A DNA stretch of 64,000 nucleotides from contig JARHVA010000224.1 in assembly GCA_037957365.1 (NCBI GenBank), forward strand, positions 4,127,501 through 4,191,500, given 5' to 3'. Below the pieces are notes generated by a model, which was given only the letters and a program-made list of their open reading frames with translations, was not told the DNA's origin and did not search any database. Position numbers and translations under genes: made by a program. Shown piece by piece: positions 1-10,020 of the stretch (its first letter is position 1; each line of letters starts with the position of its first letter). This DNA is from Torreya grandis. Lineage: Eukaryota; Streptophyta; Pinopsida; Cupressales; Taxaceae.

Positions 1-1315
1 TTAAAACAGATTTTGACTTCTCCATATGGCCTTTTTGATGACCATAAACTCCCCCTTCATCGAAAATCACATCTCTTGACACAATAAGCCTATTAGTGAG
101 AGGATTATATAACCTGTAAGCCTTACTTTCCTCACTATATCCAACAAAAATAAATGACTCATTTTTGGGATCTAACTTTTGCCTCTTTTGATTAAGAACA
201 TGAACATAGACTAAACAACCAAAAACTTTGAAATAATTAGCATTTGGCTTTTTCTCATACCAGGGTTCATACAGAGTCATCCTATCAAGTGCACTAGTGG
301 GACTTTGATTGAGAACATATACTGTTGTAGCAACTGCATCTCCCCAAAAAGAATTGCTTAATCCCTTTGTTTGTAGCATGCTCCATGTCATCTCCACCAC
401 TATACGATTCTTCCTTTTAGCTACGCTATTTTATTGAGATGTGTATGCAGTGGTGAGTTGTCTTCTGATGCCATGCATATCACAATAACTTTGAAAGGCT
501 TTTGAAGAAAATTCTCCTCCATGATCAGTCTATAAGCATTTCATTTTGCACCCTTTTTCATTTTCTACAAGGGCTCTAAACCTCTTGAATGTCTCAAGAG
601 CTTCACCTTTGGTCTTCAAAAAATAAACCCAACACTGTCGTGAGTAATCAATAAAAGTAATGAAATACGATGACTTACCCAAACTCTTTGTCTGCATAGG
701 ACCACAAATGTCTGAATGAACTAACTGGAGTGGATAATGGGCCCTCCACGCATTGCTTTTTGGAAATTTCTCTCTTGCATGTTTTCCTTTAGCACATCCT
801 TCACAAACTTCTTTGTGTTCTTCAACCTTAGGCAAACCAGAAACTAATGCTTTTGATGTTAAAATCTTCAAACTATGAAAATTTAAATGCCCATATCTGA
901 AATGCCACAACCAACTCGTATCCTCATATGCCATATTGACAAGGCTCATGTTACGTTCACCAAATTTCAATAGGAACATCCTATTCTTTGTCACAGGCAC
1001 AGCTATTACCACCCTATTTTCTTGATTCTTATCATAAATTATACATTGCTGATTTTTAAATACAACTTTATAATTCTTCTCACATAATTGTCCAACACTC
1101 AACAAATTATGTTTTGACTTTGGAGTGTAATAAATGTCTTTAACACTTTTCATAACTTCTTTTGTATGGACTTCCATAGCTCCTTTTGCAGCAACCTCCA
1201 ATGATTTTTCATCACCAAGCTTGATCTTGGATTTAAAACTTTCATCCATTATAGAAAAAAAAAAAAGCATTCCTTGACATGTGGTTAGAACATCCCGAAT
1301 CTAAATACCAAACAC
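1..1315 (-). pseudogene. pol: copia-D Pol: protease, GAG-pre-integrase and integrase (partial)
   Basis: Reading leftwards, the aspartic protease motif LDSGCSNHM lies at about 1274-1312. The frame then breaks at an 11-A homopolymer near 1260, and the 246-residue frame 1270-530 follows. It holds the GAG-pre-integrase block (WLWHFRYGHLNFHSLK), the integrase HHCC zinc finger (H..H then CEGCAKGKHA) and the start of the catalytic core ([10 protein letters not shown], first catalytic D). From 530 to base 1 the rest of integrase and the linker to RT continue, with breaks. Homologous to copia-E 38820-40130. Short indels at homopolymers make it a pseudogene. Confidence 0.9.
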
Positions 1316-1419
1316 CTTTAGAAACATTTTCAGCTGTCATAAGATAAAATAAATTATCTAGAGGATTTTCATCACCTTCTTGAGCATAATGAACACTGTT
1401 ATCATTATTACCTTCTTTT

Positions 1420-2225
1420 AATCTACACTCGTAATTAAAATGGCCATCCTTATTACAATGATAACACTAGATATTTCTTTTATCAAATCGGCCTCTACCT
1501 CTTCCTCTAAAACCACCTCTTCCTTAGAAACCCCCTCTGCCTCTATTTCCTCTTGAGTAATTATGATTTTGACCTCTACCTTGGCCTTGATTGCTTTTGG
1601 TGCTACTAAAGGCTTTCTCATCACTTTCTCCAAATGAATCTCTCAATCTTTCTTCATGAGACATCAAAGATCCAATTAGATGATCAAATTGAATGGTAGA
1701 CAAATTTTTGTTGTTTTCTATGATTATGGCAACATGGTTCCACCTTGGTGTGAGAGTCCTCAACACTTTTTTGATCACAACCTCATTGTTCACAATTTCA
1801 CCAAGTGTAGTCATCTTATTGACCACATCTTTTACTCTGACACAATAGGTACTCACACTTTCAGATTCTTGCATCTTCAAATTCTTGAATTCTCTCTTCA
1901 ATGTCTGTAACTTGACAACTTTGACTTGATCACTACCTTGGTTTGCTCCTGTAATTCACAGAAATAGGCTCTTATCTAGAGATATTTGAATATGAAATAA
2001 GGCTTGAGCATTCTTCTTCTTAGCCTCCTCAGCTATTTTATCATTCACTGTGAGGGCATTCCAATCAGCTAGCTCTGTATAACTCAATTCAACAATCTCC
2101 CACAAATCTTTTCCTATCAAAAAAGTCATCATTTTGATACACCAATAATCATACTCATTTCCATCAAATTCTAGAATGGGCAAGGAGTTAGAATTTGACA
2201 TGATAAATCTTTGGCAAAATTTCAA
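1420..2225 (-). pseudogene. gag: copia-D Gag (nucleocapsid), frameshifted
   Basis: Gag forms the virus-like particle that packages element RNA. The N-terminal part (2225-1956) has the copia gag signature LPILEFDGNEYDYW followed by a W-rich helix region. The middle (1901-1524) carries LRTLTPRWNHVAIIIE and a basic RG-rich tail. At about 1420-1475 a different frame supplies the zinc knuckle (CYHC, then GHF, then EC). Compared with copia-E about 40 bp is missing near 1945, which breaks the frame between the first two pieces. M at 2225 is the first possible start; the downstream M at 2201 aligns better with copia gag proteins. Not functional as it stands. Confidence 0.85.
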
Positions 2226-2257
2226 CTACTAAATCTTTAACCCAAAAGAAAATACCA

Positions 2258-2270
2258 GCTCTGATACCAA
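2258..2270 (-). promoter_or_regulatory. Primer-binding site of copia-D
   Basis: On the minus strand TTGGTATCAGAGC lies directly inside the 5' LTR. It is complementary to the 3' end of plant initiator tRNA-Met, the usual copia primer for minus-strand cDNA synthesis. Confidence 0.9.
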
Positions 2271-2271
2271 T

Positions 2272-2676
2272 TGTAAATTTTATCCAGACCTAACCATCTA
2301 ACAAACTAATTAATAATAACAGTAGAAAGAATTAACTCAAACAAAAAGAGAGCACAACATTAATACGAAATTCTATATTTTTGCAGCCTATTAAACTGTT
2401 CTTTATTCATGCCTATATATAAAAAAAGAGTTACAAAAAAAACAATGTATCGTTGTGCATAAAAATAGACTAAAAGACTATATCACTAAACATGCATTAT
2501 TGGTTGCGCTAGAAGACTACAGTTCAGTTAAAACAATGTTTAACAATTGAATTAAAAAAGACAAACTATAAATAGAAGAATCTCATGCGTTGATGAGAAC
2601 TGCAGACGAGAGGTGAGGATTGCATGTGGAGAGGAAAGCATGCATCGATGAGGACATCATGCATCACTTATCAACA
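2272..2676 (-). repeat. 5' LTR of copia-D
   Basis: The LTR is 405 bp with TG...CA ends: on the plus strand it starts TGTAAATTTT after the primer site and ends TTATCAACA next to viral sequence. On the minus strand a TATA-like stretch (about 2411-2422, reading TATATATAGGC) is the best promoter candidate. Ends and position are clear; the promoter is inference. Confidence 0.9.
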
Positions 2677-2914
2677 ATAGGGCAATATGGTCATAAGGGT
2701 CAACAATTTTATCAATTATGAATAAAAAACCATTAGCAGATACAACTCTTAATTGTGCAGGATCTAAAAAATCTTGAAAGACTTCATTTTTATTTGGATC
2801 CTTTGGCTTTACATCTTTTTCTCCTATAGCTGCAATTAGTTGAAGGGGTTGAAGACTGATATCATCAATTATGTGGCGTAGGTTACTGACCACAAAATCT
2901 TCATACATACCCAT
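2677..2914 (-). pseudogene. EPRV-C coat protein, N-terminal fragment
   Basis: The frame starts MGMYEDFVVSNLRH and continues to IDKIVDPYDHIALL, where the copia-D LTR cuts it. The same blocks occur in EPRV-A: MGVYENSVVS at 20337 and, after the copia-F insertion, IDKLIDPYEA near 26080. Its place upstream of the Cys-His knuckle of EPRV-A supports capsid identity. The last four residues of the open frame come from the LTR. Alternative: the linker between the coiled-coil protein and the coat protein. Confidence 0.7.
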
Positions 2915-3991
2915 TTATTGGTCTTCATATGTTCTAGTAGAAGGTGTATTAATAGAAAAAGAGCTCACTTCCATGTCATCACTACTCGAAACTTCTTCAA
3001 TTGTTGCAATGGGTGTAATTTTAGAATCAGGTTTATAGTATCTCTTTACCTTTTCTAGCCAATTTATGTCTGACCTAGATTCTAACTCATCAGTTTGAAC
3101 ATCATTATTTTTAAGATCATAATCTTCTATTAATTTTTTGACATTTACGGCAAATGCCTCTTGCTCTTCAAGGAAAGATTTGTGGCTAGTTTGGAATTTC
3201 ATATATTGTGGATAAGACCGGTTTTGGCATAGATTCTGAAGTAGAGGCAGGTTCATCAGATATTTTTGGTTCAATATTTTGTACTTTCTTTTGAATGTTG
3301 GTGCTTACAAAAACTAGGTCTGTTAAACCATCCTTAGTGTGTGTGGTCACTGTGGTATGAATAATGAAGTCATTATGTAGCAGATCTTGATTATGAGTCA
3401 GCTGCAACACTTGATTTTATAAGTCAGAGACATTTTTTTCTATAATTTCAGCTGTGTTTTTTATTTTATCTATACTGGAAGACAAATTTTGTTTTATTTT
3501 TCTACATGTTCCAGTTTGGTCTTGTGATTATTTTGCTTACGATGCATAGATGTCTGTGAGTAAACCATTGCATCAAGTATTTTTAAAGATGATTCACATA
3601 AAAAATGTAGCCCATCCAACTTTTTATCATTTTTTGTCCTATAAACCTTATCTTCTTTTTTCATATCTTCTAATAATCTAATACTATCTTGTAGTAGTGT
3701 ATTTGTGTCCATGACGTCGACTACCACATCATCAATGTTTTTCTCAGCAAACTGCATCCACTGAGCAACCCAAATCCTCTTACTTGTGTTGGGCTTTTGT
3801 GATTTGCCTATATTGGTATGAATCTTAGACTCATACCTTCCCCATTCAAAGTTGTCTATGACATAGACCGAATAACTAGCATTGGATGATCTGACCAGAG
3901 GTTGCTTTTTATTTGTTTTGGCACTGAACTTAACTATTGGTTGTCTAGTCAAGGATAAATCTGGAATAGGTTTGGACGGGACAGAAGCCAC
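2915..3991 (-). pseudogene. EPRV-C coiled-coil (virion-associated-like) protein, broken
   Basis: The best piece (3991-3494, 165 aa) has the block FEWGRYESKIHTNIG followed by a charged helical stretch (VMDTNTLLQDSIRLLEDMKK) that predicts a coiled coil. It matches the EPRV-A frame at 19492-19761 (VMDTKSLLQDSMRILEDMEK). Frameshifts then move the reading to 3410-3186 and 3274-2915; the latter ends in an acidic, Ser-rich tail (SSSDDMEVSS). In caulimovirids a coiled-coil virion-associated protein or domain often lies between movement and coat proteins; that role is inferred from position and composition only. Confidence 0.65.
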
Positions 3992-4019
3992 AACATCAAG
4001 TCACTGGTTATGTGTTTCC

Positions 4020-5255
4020 ACCATGTTGGCTGGGTTAAACTCTGTATAAACGCTGATTTGGCCAATACAAAGGGAATGAAACGTAGGAGTCGGATGGCGT
4101 TAGAGTAGTTTCTGGGTAAAAGACTTAGCAGAACATAGACATCTTGACATTGGACATTTTTTATTGAAAAGTGCACTTTATTATATAAAAACTTTACAAA
4201 ATAAAATACAGCTAGTCATACAAAAAAATGGGTGGAAAAGTCACACCTAAAAAACACACCGGGCTATAGAAGCCCCGGAAAAGCAACAGAAGCAACTAGA
4301 AGGCCATACCGGTCAGAAAGTCTAACACATGTGCACTAACAACCAAAAAAGAATAAAGCACAAACAAACAAACAAACAAACAAGTCCTAAAGCAGCAACA
4401 GCAAACACAGTAGCAAGTGGTGGAGGCGACAGAGGGTCTTGAGGCTTCCTTCCCAACCCCTCGTCAGCGGAGGGGTCCTCATCCAAGGTAAGAGGCTCCC
4501 ACCCATCATTTTGTTGCTCTTGAGGAGAACATTGGACATTTAAAATAACACCATCAGATATAAGCAGCCAACCAGTGGTGAATCCACGGGCATCTATATG
4601 TCATCCAAAGTCAACAAGATTGGTTGCCTATAGTGGGAAATAAGTGCGGACAAGAACATCTTCAACACGGTGCAGGGTGTCTAATAATACAAATGTACAT
4701 CAACTAGAAATAGAAAAATATAAACTTCCCTGGTGTGAGTTGAATACCTCTAAGTTGAAAAAGGAAAAATATAGCATGGGCTAAGTTTGAATCTCATAAA
4801 CCAAGAACTAAATTAGGTTATACGCTGTAATAAGCATTTTTATCTAAGACACCATAATAGGTGGAGATGACTCTGTGTAAATAGCTTGGGTTTTGGCAAT
4901 CCATGAGAGATCCAAAATATTCATCTTGGATGTGGTAATTAAAATGGTGTGTGATTTTCATTTCCACGAGACTTAAATGAACATAACTATATCTGTTGTC
5001 TATCCATTTGGATTGGTCATCGAGATTGATGAAAGGGAGATATATAGGACATTGACCATGACTGAGGATACCGAAGGTGCATTCAGAACATTTAATAGAC
5101 ATTCCCCTCCAAGGCTTGAACTCAGCATTTTTAAATACATCATCTACAGTAATTTTAGGGAAATCAAAACTACCAAAATTAGAAGCTTTAAGATCTAGAT
5201 CTAAGACATGGTCATTAACTGGGCGAAGAGATTGATCATTCTCAACTTGTTCCAT
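4020..5255 (-). pseudogene. EPRV-C movement protein (30K-like), interrupted by a LINE
   Basis: First frame after the primer site, starting MEQVENDQSL at 5255. Residues about 85-145 carry a 30K-superfamily pattern: YVHLSLVEMKI (beta strand), FGSLMDC with the conserved D, then YGVLDKNAYYSV. In EPRV-B and EPRV-D the same place reads LVDSRMN and LVDSHMN. Such proteins carry virus through plasmodesmata. A stop at about 4815 ends the first frame; coding-like sequence resumes to about 4542, is cut by the LINE, and continues 4146-4020. The core assignment rests on spacing and position, so a database search would be decisive. Confidence 0.6.
4160..4528 (-). mobile_element. 5'-truncated LINE 3' end inserted in EPRV-C
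   Basis: The 369-bp insert is more GC-rich than its surroundings. On the minus strand it ends in a short A-rich tail after a T/G-rich 3' UTR of the kind seen at plant L1-type LINE ends. It is flanked by a perfect 13-bp direct repeat, ACATTGGACATTT, at 4147-4159 and 4529-4541. A long duplication, one truncated end and an A-rich other end are the marks of target-primed reverse transcription. A (CAAA)5 microsatellite lies at about 4363-4383. It splits the reading frame downstream of the EPRV-C movement protein. Confidence 0.82.
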
Positions 5256-5277
5256 ATTTAAACAGAAATAAAGAGTT

Positions 5278-5292
5278 ATGGCTTTGATACCA
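5278..5292 (-). promoter_or_regulatory. EPRV-C primer-binding site (initiator tRNA-Met)
   Basis: On the minus strand the sequence reads TTGGTATCAAAGCCAT, one substitution from the initiator-Met complement TGGTATCAGAGCC over 13 bases. It lies 23 bp upstream of the first viral frame and is not next to any LTR, as expected for a caulimovirid genome, where it marks the start of minus-strand DNA synthesis. Confidence 0.8.
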
Positions 5293-5299
5293 ACCGGGG

Positions 5300-5640
5300 G
5301 GTATAATGTTCAAATTTAACCTCATTATGATCTAATTTGCCTTTAATCATGATCTTCTTCTCATCCTTGTATCTATGAAGTTTTTCATACTTCCTGAGCA
5401 TTCCATGTCTTAAACTTAAAATCATGAGATGACTATTCTTCAGGATTTTCCTTGAGTTCTTCAAATTGTTTTAGGATTTGTTCCCTAGATACTTTATTTG
5501 AAATGAAATCTAGGAAGCTCAAACGCTAATCAAATTTTTGAAGGAACTCAGGGGTTAAAGGTTCAATAGAGGATGAGGCAAAAGAATTATGGGCTGATTT
5601 AGTAGCAGTTACAAGTACGATCATTCTAGATGATAGAGTT
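5300..5640 (-). pseudogene. EPRV-C: tail of the frame upstream of the primer site
   Basis: Reading leftwards on the minus strand, one frame stays coding-like through about 5640-5360 with only a few stops, each one base from Gln or Trp codons. In a circular viral genome this place is the end of the last ORF plus the leader. I recognise no motif. It could equally be the C-terminus of a transactivator-like protein or of the polyprotein. The junction with copia-H near 5640-5680 is not sharp. Confidence 0.35.
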
Positions 5641-5679
5641 CTACAAAAAAAATTGCTTGATCTGACCAGATATACACCA

Positions 5680-7908
5680 AGTAAGGATCATGGCATTAAA
5701 AATTAATTTACAACCAGGTAGACACCATAGCAAAATGGTGTGACCAAGATGAAGAATATGACCATCCAAGAGATGACAAAGAGCTTGCTAAAGGCAAAGG
5801 GTTTGCCTAATGATTTTTAAGCTAAGGCTAAAGCAACAGTGATATACTCGCTAAATATTTGTCCAATGAAGAGTGTTAGGGATATGATCCCTCAAAAAAC
5901 ATGGAGCAACTGGAAGTCTAGCATTGAACACATTAGAATGTTCAAATGTGTTGCATATGCACACGTGCCCAAGTAAAAAAGAATAAAATGAGATGATAAA
6001 TTTGAGAAATGTATATTCATTGAATATAGTGACCAATCAAAGGCTTATAGATTGTACAATACGGTCACTAAAAAACTCATAATCAGTTAAGATGTTCAAT
6101 TCATTGAGCATAAAGCTTGGGAAGAGAAATAAGAAGAAGAACAAGCACAAACAAGGGCTAGTGGACCCTTTATTGAATTTGAACTAGTAGAACTTACATC
6201 CACTCATGCGACAAGTTGAACCCCTATTTCACAAAGGGTTGATTCATCTAGTGGCAGCAGTCATCAAGGAGGTCAAGGAGTTGTTCATGAGTCAACATCC
6301 TCCTCCTCCAACTCAAGCCAACACTTAGCAAGGACAAGGAACTTGCAATAAGTCTATGAGCAGTCAAGGTATAAATAAAATCAAGATCAAACAATGAATT
6401 ATGCTCTCTTTTTATTAGTTGTTCCTATCTATTATGAGAAAGCTATTAAAGATAACAAGTGGTGTGAGGCAATGGATAAAAAAATGCACATCATATAGAA
6501 AAATCAGACATAAGAGTTAGTTGACCTTCTAAATGGAAAAGAGGTCATAGGATTCAAAAACCACTCCTTAAGGCAAAATAGAGAGGCATAAGGCAAGCCT
6601 AGTAGCGAAGGACTACAAGAAAAGGCCTAGTTGTGACTACAATGAGACGTTTGCACCCATAACAAAGCTAGAAATAGTGAGGACAATTATAGCCATTGTT
6701 GCTCAACACGAATGGAAGGTGCATCAAATTGATGTCACGTCAAATTTATTGATTAGAGTGCTATAAGAAGAAATTTATGTGGGACAACCATCCAAAGATG
6801 ATATTCTTGGGCATGAAAATAAGATATATAGGCTGAAAAAGACATTGTATGGGTTCAAACAAACACCAAGAGCATGGTACAACCATATAGACTCTTACTT
6901 GACAAGCAATGACTTTAACAAAAGTAACAGTGAGTCCACACTCTATATCAAAACAATCAAAGGTGATATTTTGATTGTTGTTTTATATGTGGATGATCTA
7001 ATATTTATTGAAAATATAAATTAGTCAACATGAGAGTTCAAAATAGTTGATTTATGTTTATTGAGGTGATTTATTGGTATAGAAGTCAAGCAAATAAATA
7101 GTGGCATCTTCATATGGCAATCTAAGTATGCAAAGGATATTTTGGAGAGGTTTAGGATTATAGACAGTAAACCAGTATCTACACTAGTTGAGACAATCTT
7201 GAAATTGTGCAAGGATGATTGAAACAACAATGTAGACCCCACACAATATAAAATCTTAGTAGGAAGCCTTATTTGATTGCAACTAAGATGGACATCATGT
7301 ATGCAATCAGCCTCATATCTAGATTCATGGAGACACCAAAGTAGACACATTGGCAAGTGGGTAATAGGATATTGAGGTACATGAATGGAACAAGAGGATA
7401 TCAAGTTTTGTATGTTGTAGTAGATGAGTTTCAGCTAGTGGGCTACTTGGCTAGTGATTGGGATGATAGTCTTGATGACCGAAAGAGCACTTTGGGGTAT
7501 GTATTTCATCTGGGATCAGGAGCCATATCTTGGGCTTCAAAAAAACAACCCATAGTTTCACTTTCTATAGCTCAAGCGAAGTACATAGCAGCCAGTACAA
7601 CAGCATGCCAAGCTAGATGGTTAAGAAGAATACTTTTAGATTTGCATGAGGATCAGTAAGGAGATTCTATGGTCTATTGTGACAATAAATCCTCCATAAC
7701 ATTGTCAAAAAAACCTATCTTTCATGATAGGAGCAAGCACATTACAATCAGAGATCACTTCATTCAAGAGTTAGTAAAAAATCATGTGATAGAGTTTATA
7801 TTTTTTAAGTTAGATCAACAGTTGGTTGATATATTTACTAAGCCTTTACCAAATGATAGTTTTATGTGTTTAAGAGGAAGATTTGGGGTCATAAATGCAA
7901 TATATTAA
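5680..7908 (+). pseudogene. pol: copia-H Pol: integrase end, reverse transcriptase, RNase H
   Basis: Integrase ends with QNGV followed by SLLKAKGLPNDF (5735-5815). RT shows YRLKKTLYGFKQTPRAWY (6820-6880) and the catalytic YVDD block LYVDDLIF (about 6985-7010). RNase H carries SDWDDSLDDRKST (7455-7495), ISWASKKQP and YCDNKSS (7675-7690), and ends in LVDIFTKPLP (7820-7855). At least five frameshifts or stops separate these blocks, for example after 7021 and at 7659. Every RT/RNase H signature residue I could locate is still recognisable, but no continuous product is possible. Confidence 0.9.
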
Positions 7909-7924
7909 CACTAGTTGGTTGTAT

Positions 7925-8072
7925 GCAAGCTCCAAAATACATCATCCAAGCTCTAGAGTTCAATAGTGAAGCTCTGGAGTTTATCAACGAAACTCCAAAG
8001 TTTATTAGGGAAGCTCTGGAGTTCGACAATGAAGCTCCAAAGTTCACCAATGAAGCTCTAGACATATACAAA
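7925..8072 (+). repeat. 21-bp tandem minisatellite between pol and the 3' LTR of copia-H
   Basis: Six 21-bp units (7947, 7968, 7989, 8010, 8031 and 8052) follow a degenerate first unit at 7925. Units alternate between AAGCTCTGGAGTT-type and AAGCTCCAAAGTT-type cores. The units keep the frame of the 7866-8180 ORF and encode a seven-residue repeat of the form EALEF(x)N / EAPKF(x)N. This lies where copia elements normally have only a short spacer and polypurine tract. Confidence 0.85.
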
Positions 8073-8174
8073 ACGAGTCCAGAAGCATATTGGCTAATAA
8101 GAAGTTATAGAGATGTTTGGAAGGTTGAAAAGAGTTCGATAGAACATGGTAATAAGGTCAAGAATAAGGAAGAA

Positions 8175-8870
8175 TGTTAAAATATTATTCTTGCCATCTA
8201 ACTGGATAGCTCCAGAGCTCCTCGGTTGAGCCACCAAATGAATTAAATGCACAAAAGTTTTGAATTTGAATTTTTGAGAACCATTGGAGTTTGGAGGGAA
8301 TGTTGGCGGTAGGTGGAACAGTTAGTAGAAGACAAAAAGAGAAAAGACAAGAAAAGAAAATGTAGAAGATGCAGAAAATAGATGCAACAGCAGTCAGAGA
8401 ATAGAGCCAGGAAAAGAAAATTCATACGATAGTAGCTTGTTAAACCAATAAGAAGACAAAAAATAATATAAACAGCAGAACAGAGCATAAAAGAATGTTT
8501 TATGACAGCATTCTGAATGAGTCAGCATAGTATAAGGAGAAAAAGTGAATCTACAATAGCATATAACACATTTTGTGTAGGCAAGAAAGAAGCACAACAT
8601 CCAATCCAACATATAAGTGTTTTTTGAAAATTTTGTGGTAAGAGTTTTTATATACAGCTGTAGCTGTGTTTATTTCTGAGTTATAATCAAATTGTAATAT
8701 TGTTTTAGAATTAATATACAAGCATATAGTTTGAATGTGTTCAGTCATGCTCTGCTCTCCCTTGTTCTATTGTTTTTAGCATGCTTATTTTATGCATTTC
8801 CAGTATTAGTTGTTATGGCTTTGATATAACTCTGAAACTTCATCGTTAGTGTATATTTTTTCTGCCAACA
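8175..8870 (+). repeat. 3' LTR of copia-H
   Basis: It starts TGTTAAAATATT directly after a purine-rich tract (AAGAATAAGGAAGAA) and ends TCTGCCAACA, giving TGTT...AACA ends. It is about 696 bp long. No second copy is in the window, so the start rests on the polypurine tract and the end on the TG/CA rule. Nothing else is seen in it. Confidence 0.72.
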
Positions 8871-9116
8871 ATTCCCAGAAGTAACTTACAACAAACATGG
8901 CAATGATTCTATAAATTAAAATCAAGACGAACCTCTACAAACAGTCTATGTTTCAATTCTATTTCATAGTCTTTTGGTTTAACTAAAGTGTTGGACAATG
9001 GATGGATCGACCGTGTCACTCCCAAATAGTTGGGGACATTTTATTGCCATTTTTAGCCGTCAGATAGGTGTGTTTAGGCAACATTGTGCGATCTTATTTA
9101 ACAGTGAATAACTGAG

Positions 9117-10020
9117 GTGTGGATGATTATGTCAAATGATACTCAAGTTAGCATGGAGGAAGAACAAGAATACAGAGAAGACAACACAATAGGTGCAATA
9201 GTAACTTCTATAGTAACTAATTCAGAAGTCAAAAATGAAGTAATATCCACTGTCAGTAAAAGTCATCCTCTTGCATTACCTATATTATCTATGAGTCATA
9301 TTTATCGTCTCCATACGTGGAATTTCAAATCAAAATCCTAGATAATGGTTAAAATGTTTTTTTGTTCTTGTTAGTAATATTTAGCTTCATGAAGTTCATT
9401 GGTTTCCTTTGATGCACCCTGATCATTTTTAAAACTTTCAAAAAGATGGGTTCAGATTTATGCATGTTGAGATTGCTCTATTGTTCCTCTCTTCCAAAAA
9501 GGTTTAAATGTTCATGTTATATCAGTCCTTGTTGATTCTAGAATGAACAAGCTTTAAGATGCCTTCTTAGGAGCTATAAATGACATTGTCCGTGGTGGAA
9601 CTGTTTCCTGTATATCCTATCTAGGATATTTGGTTGATATTTATGATCCCACTGCTCCTCAACATTTTAAATCTAATCTACAACTCCAAGGTCTTGACAT
9701 GGATCCTCATAGTCATACCTGTTTTTATCATCACTAGGTATTGTGTCTGGTATCTTACTGTGCCTTAGATTCATGAGTATTAAACTGAAAGATGACTCAA
9801 AAGTGTGGTGATCAAAATAGGTATAAAATAAATTGGTGAAAAAGTGTCAATTGCTGAAATAGGGTTCCAAGAAGTAACTATGTTAGAAGCATGGACTACT
9901 GATTACATTAGCCAAATTGTCAGACAAAATCCTACTAAAACTAAACTACTTACAGATATAAAATTGTTTCAAAACCTAGGCTTATTTCAGATTGACAGTC
10001 AGGATACAAAACAAGTCTAG
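9117..10020 (+). pseudogene. EPRV-B movement protein (30K superfamily), broken
   Basis: An N-terminal frame (9117-9341) is Glu/Asn/Ser-rich. After frameshifts the 30K core follows at about 9450-9720: FRFMHVEIALLF, then LVDSRMN with the conserved Asp, FLGAINDIVRGGTVSC, and the LDMDPHS block shared with EPRV-D. A C-terminal piece (9845-10010) reads to about LFQNLGLFQ. The protein would open plasmodesmata for viral spread. Stops at 9556 (TAA in the core) and 9738 are among many. The D motif, its spacing, and the match to EPRV-D at 43930 and 61900 make this the best supported movement protein in this region. Confidence 0.8.

Larger units (their letters stand above)
1..2676 (-). mobile_element. 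Ty1/copia LTR retrotransposon copia-D, 5' part (cut by window edge)
   Basis: On the minus strand the order is 5' LTR (2272-2676), initiator-Met primer site, gag, protease, integrase and the start of the RT region; the rest lies left of base 1. Protease before integrase before RT is the Ty1/copia order. The internal part is very close to copia-E (36584-41616), for example bases 1-560 against about 38820-39380, but the two LTRs are much less alike. The element interrupts the coat-protein frame of EPRV-C at 2676/2677. The far target duplication is outside the window, so the near one (candidate ATAGG, 2677-2681) cannot be verified. Confidence 0.93.
2677..5640 (-). mobile_element. Endogenous pararetrovirus EPRV-C (partial, minus strand)
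   Basis: A stretch of integrated Caulimoviridae-like genome in the order primer site (5278-5292), movement protein, coiled-coil protein, coat protein N-terminus, as in episomal plant pararetroviruses. It has no LTRs. It is cut on the left by copia-D and abuts 5'-truncated copia-H on the right (junction about 5640-5680). The coiled-coil and coat segments align with EPRV-A 19371-20471 at roughly half of residues by eye, so A and C are related but distinct. Protease and RT would lie beyond the copia-D insertion, off the window. Confidence 0.85.
5680..8870 (+). mobile_element. Ty1/copia element copia-H, 5'-truncated, with one LTR
   Basis: The element has the end of integrase, RT, RNase H, a short repeat-bearing tail and a 3' LTR (8175-8870). 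No 5' LTR, primer site, gag or protease is present: the left end begins within the integrase core against EPRV-C sequence of opposite orientation. Its residues differ clearly from the D/E and F/G families, so it is a third copia family here. Right of the LTR, EPRV-B begins. Because the left end is truncated no target duplication can be checked, and the truncation may be the scar of a rearrangement. Confidence 0.88.

Noticed and set aside
4363..4383. (CAAA)n as a separate repeat element
   Set aside because: It is a simple microsatellite inside the LINE 3' UTR.
7021..7404. Minus-strand 127-codon frame in copia-H
   Set aside because: It overlaps the RT thumb and RNase H coding sequence on the plus strand and has no recognisable motif.
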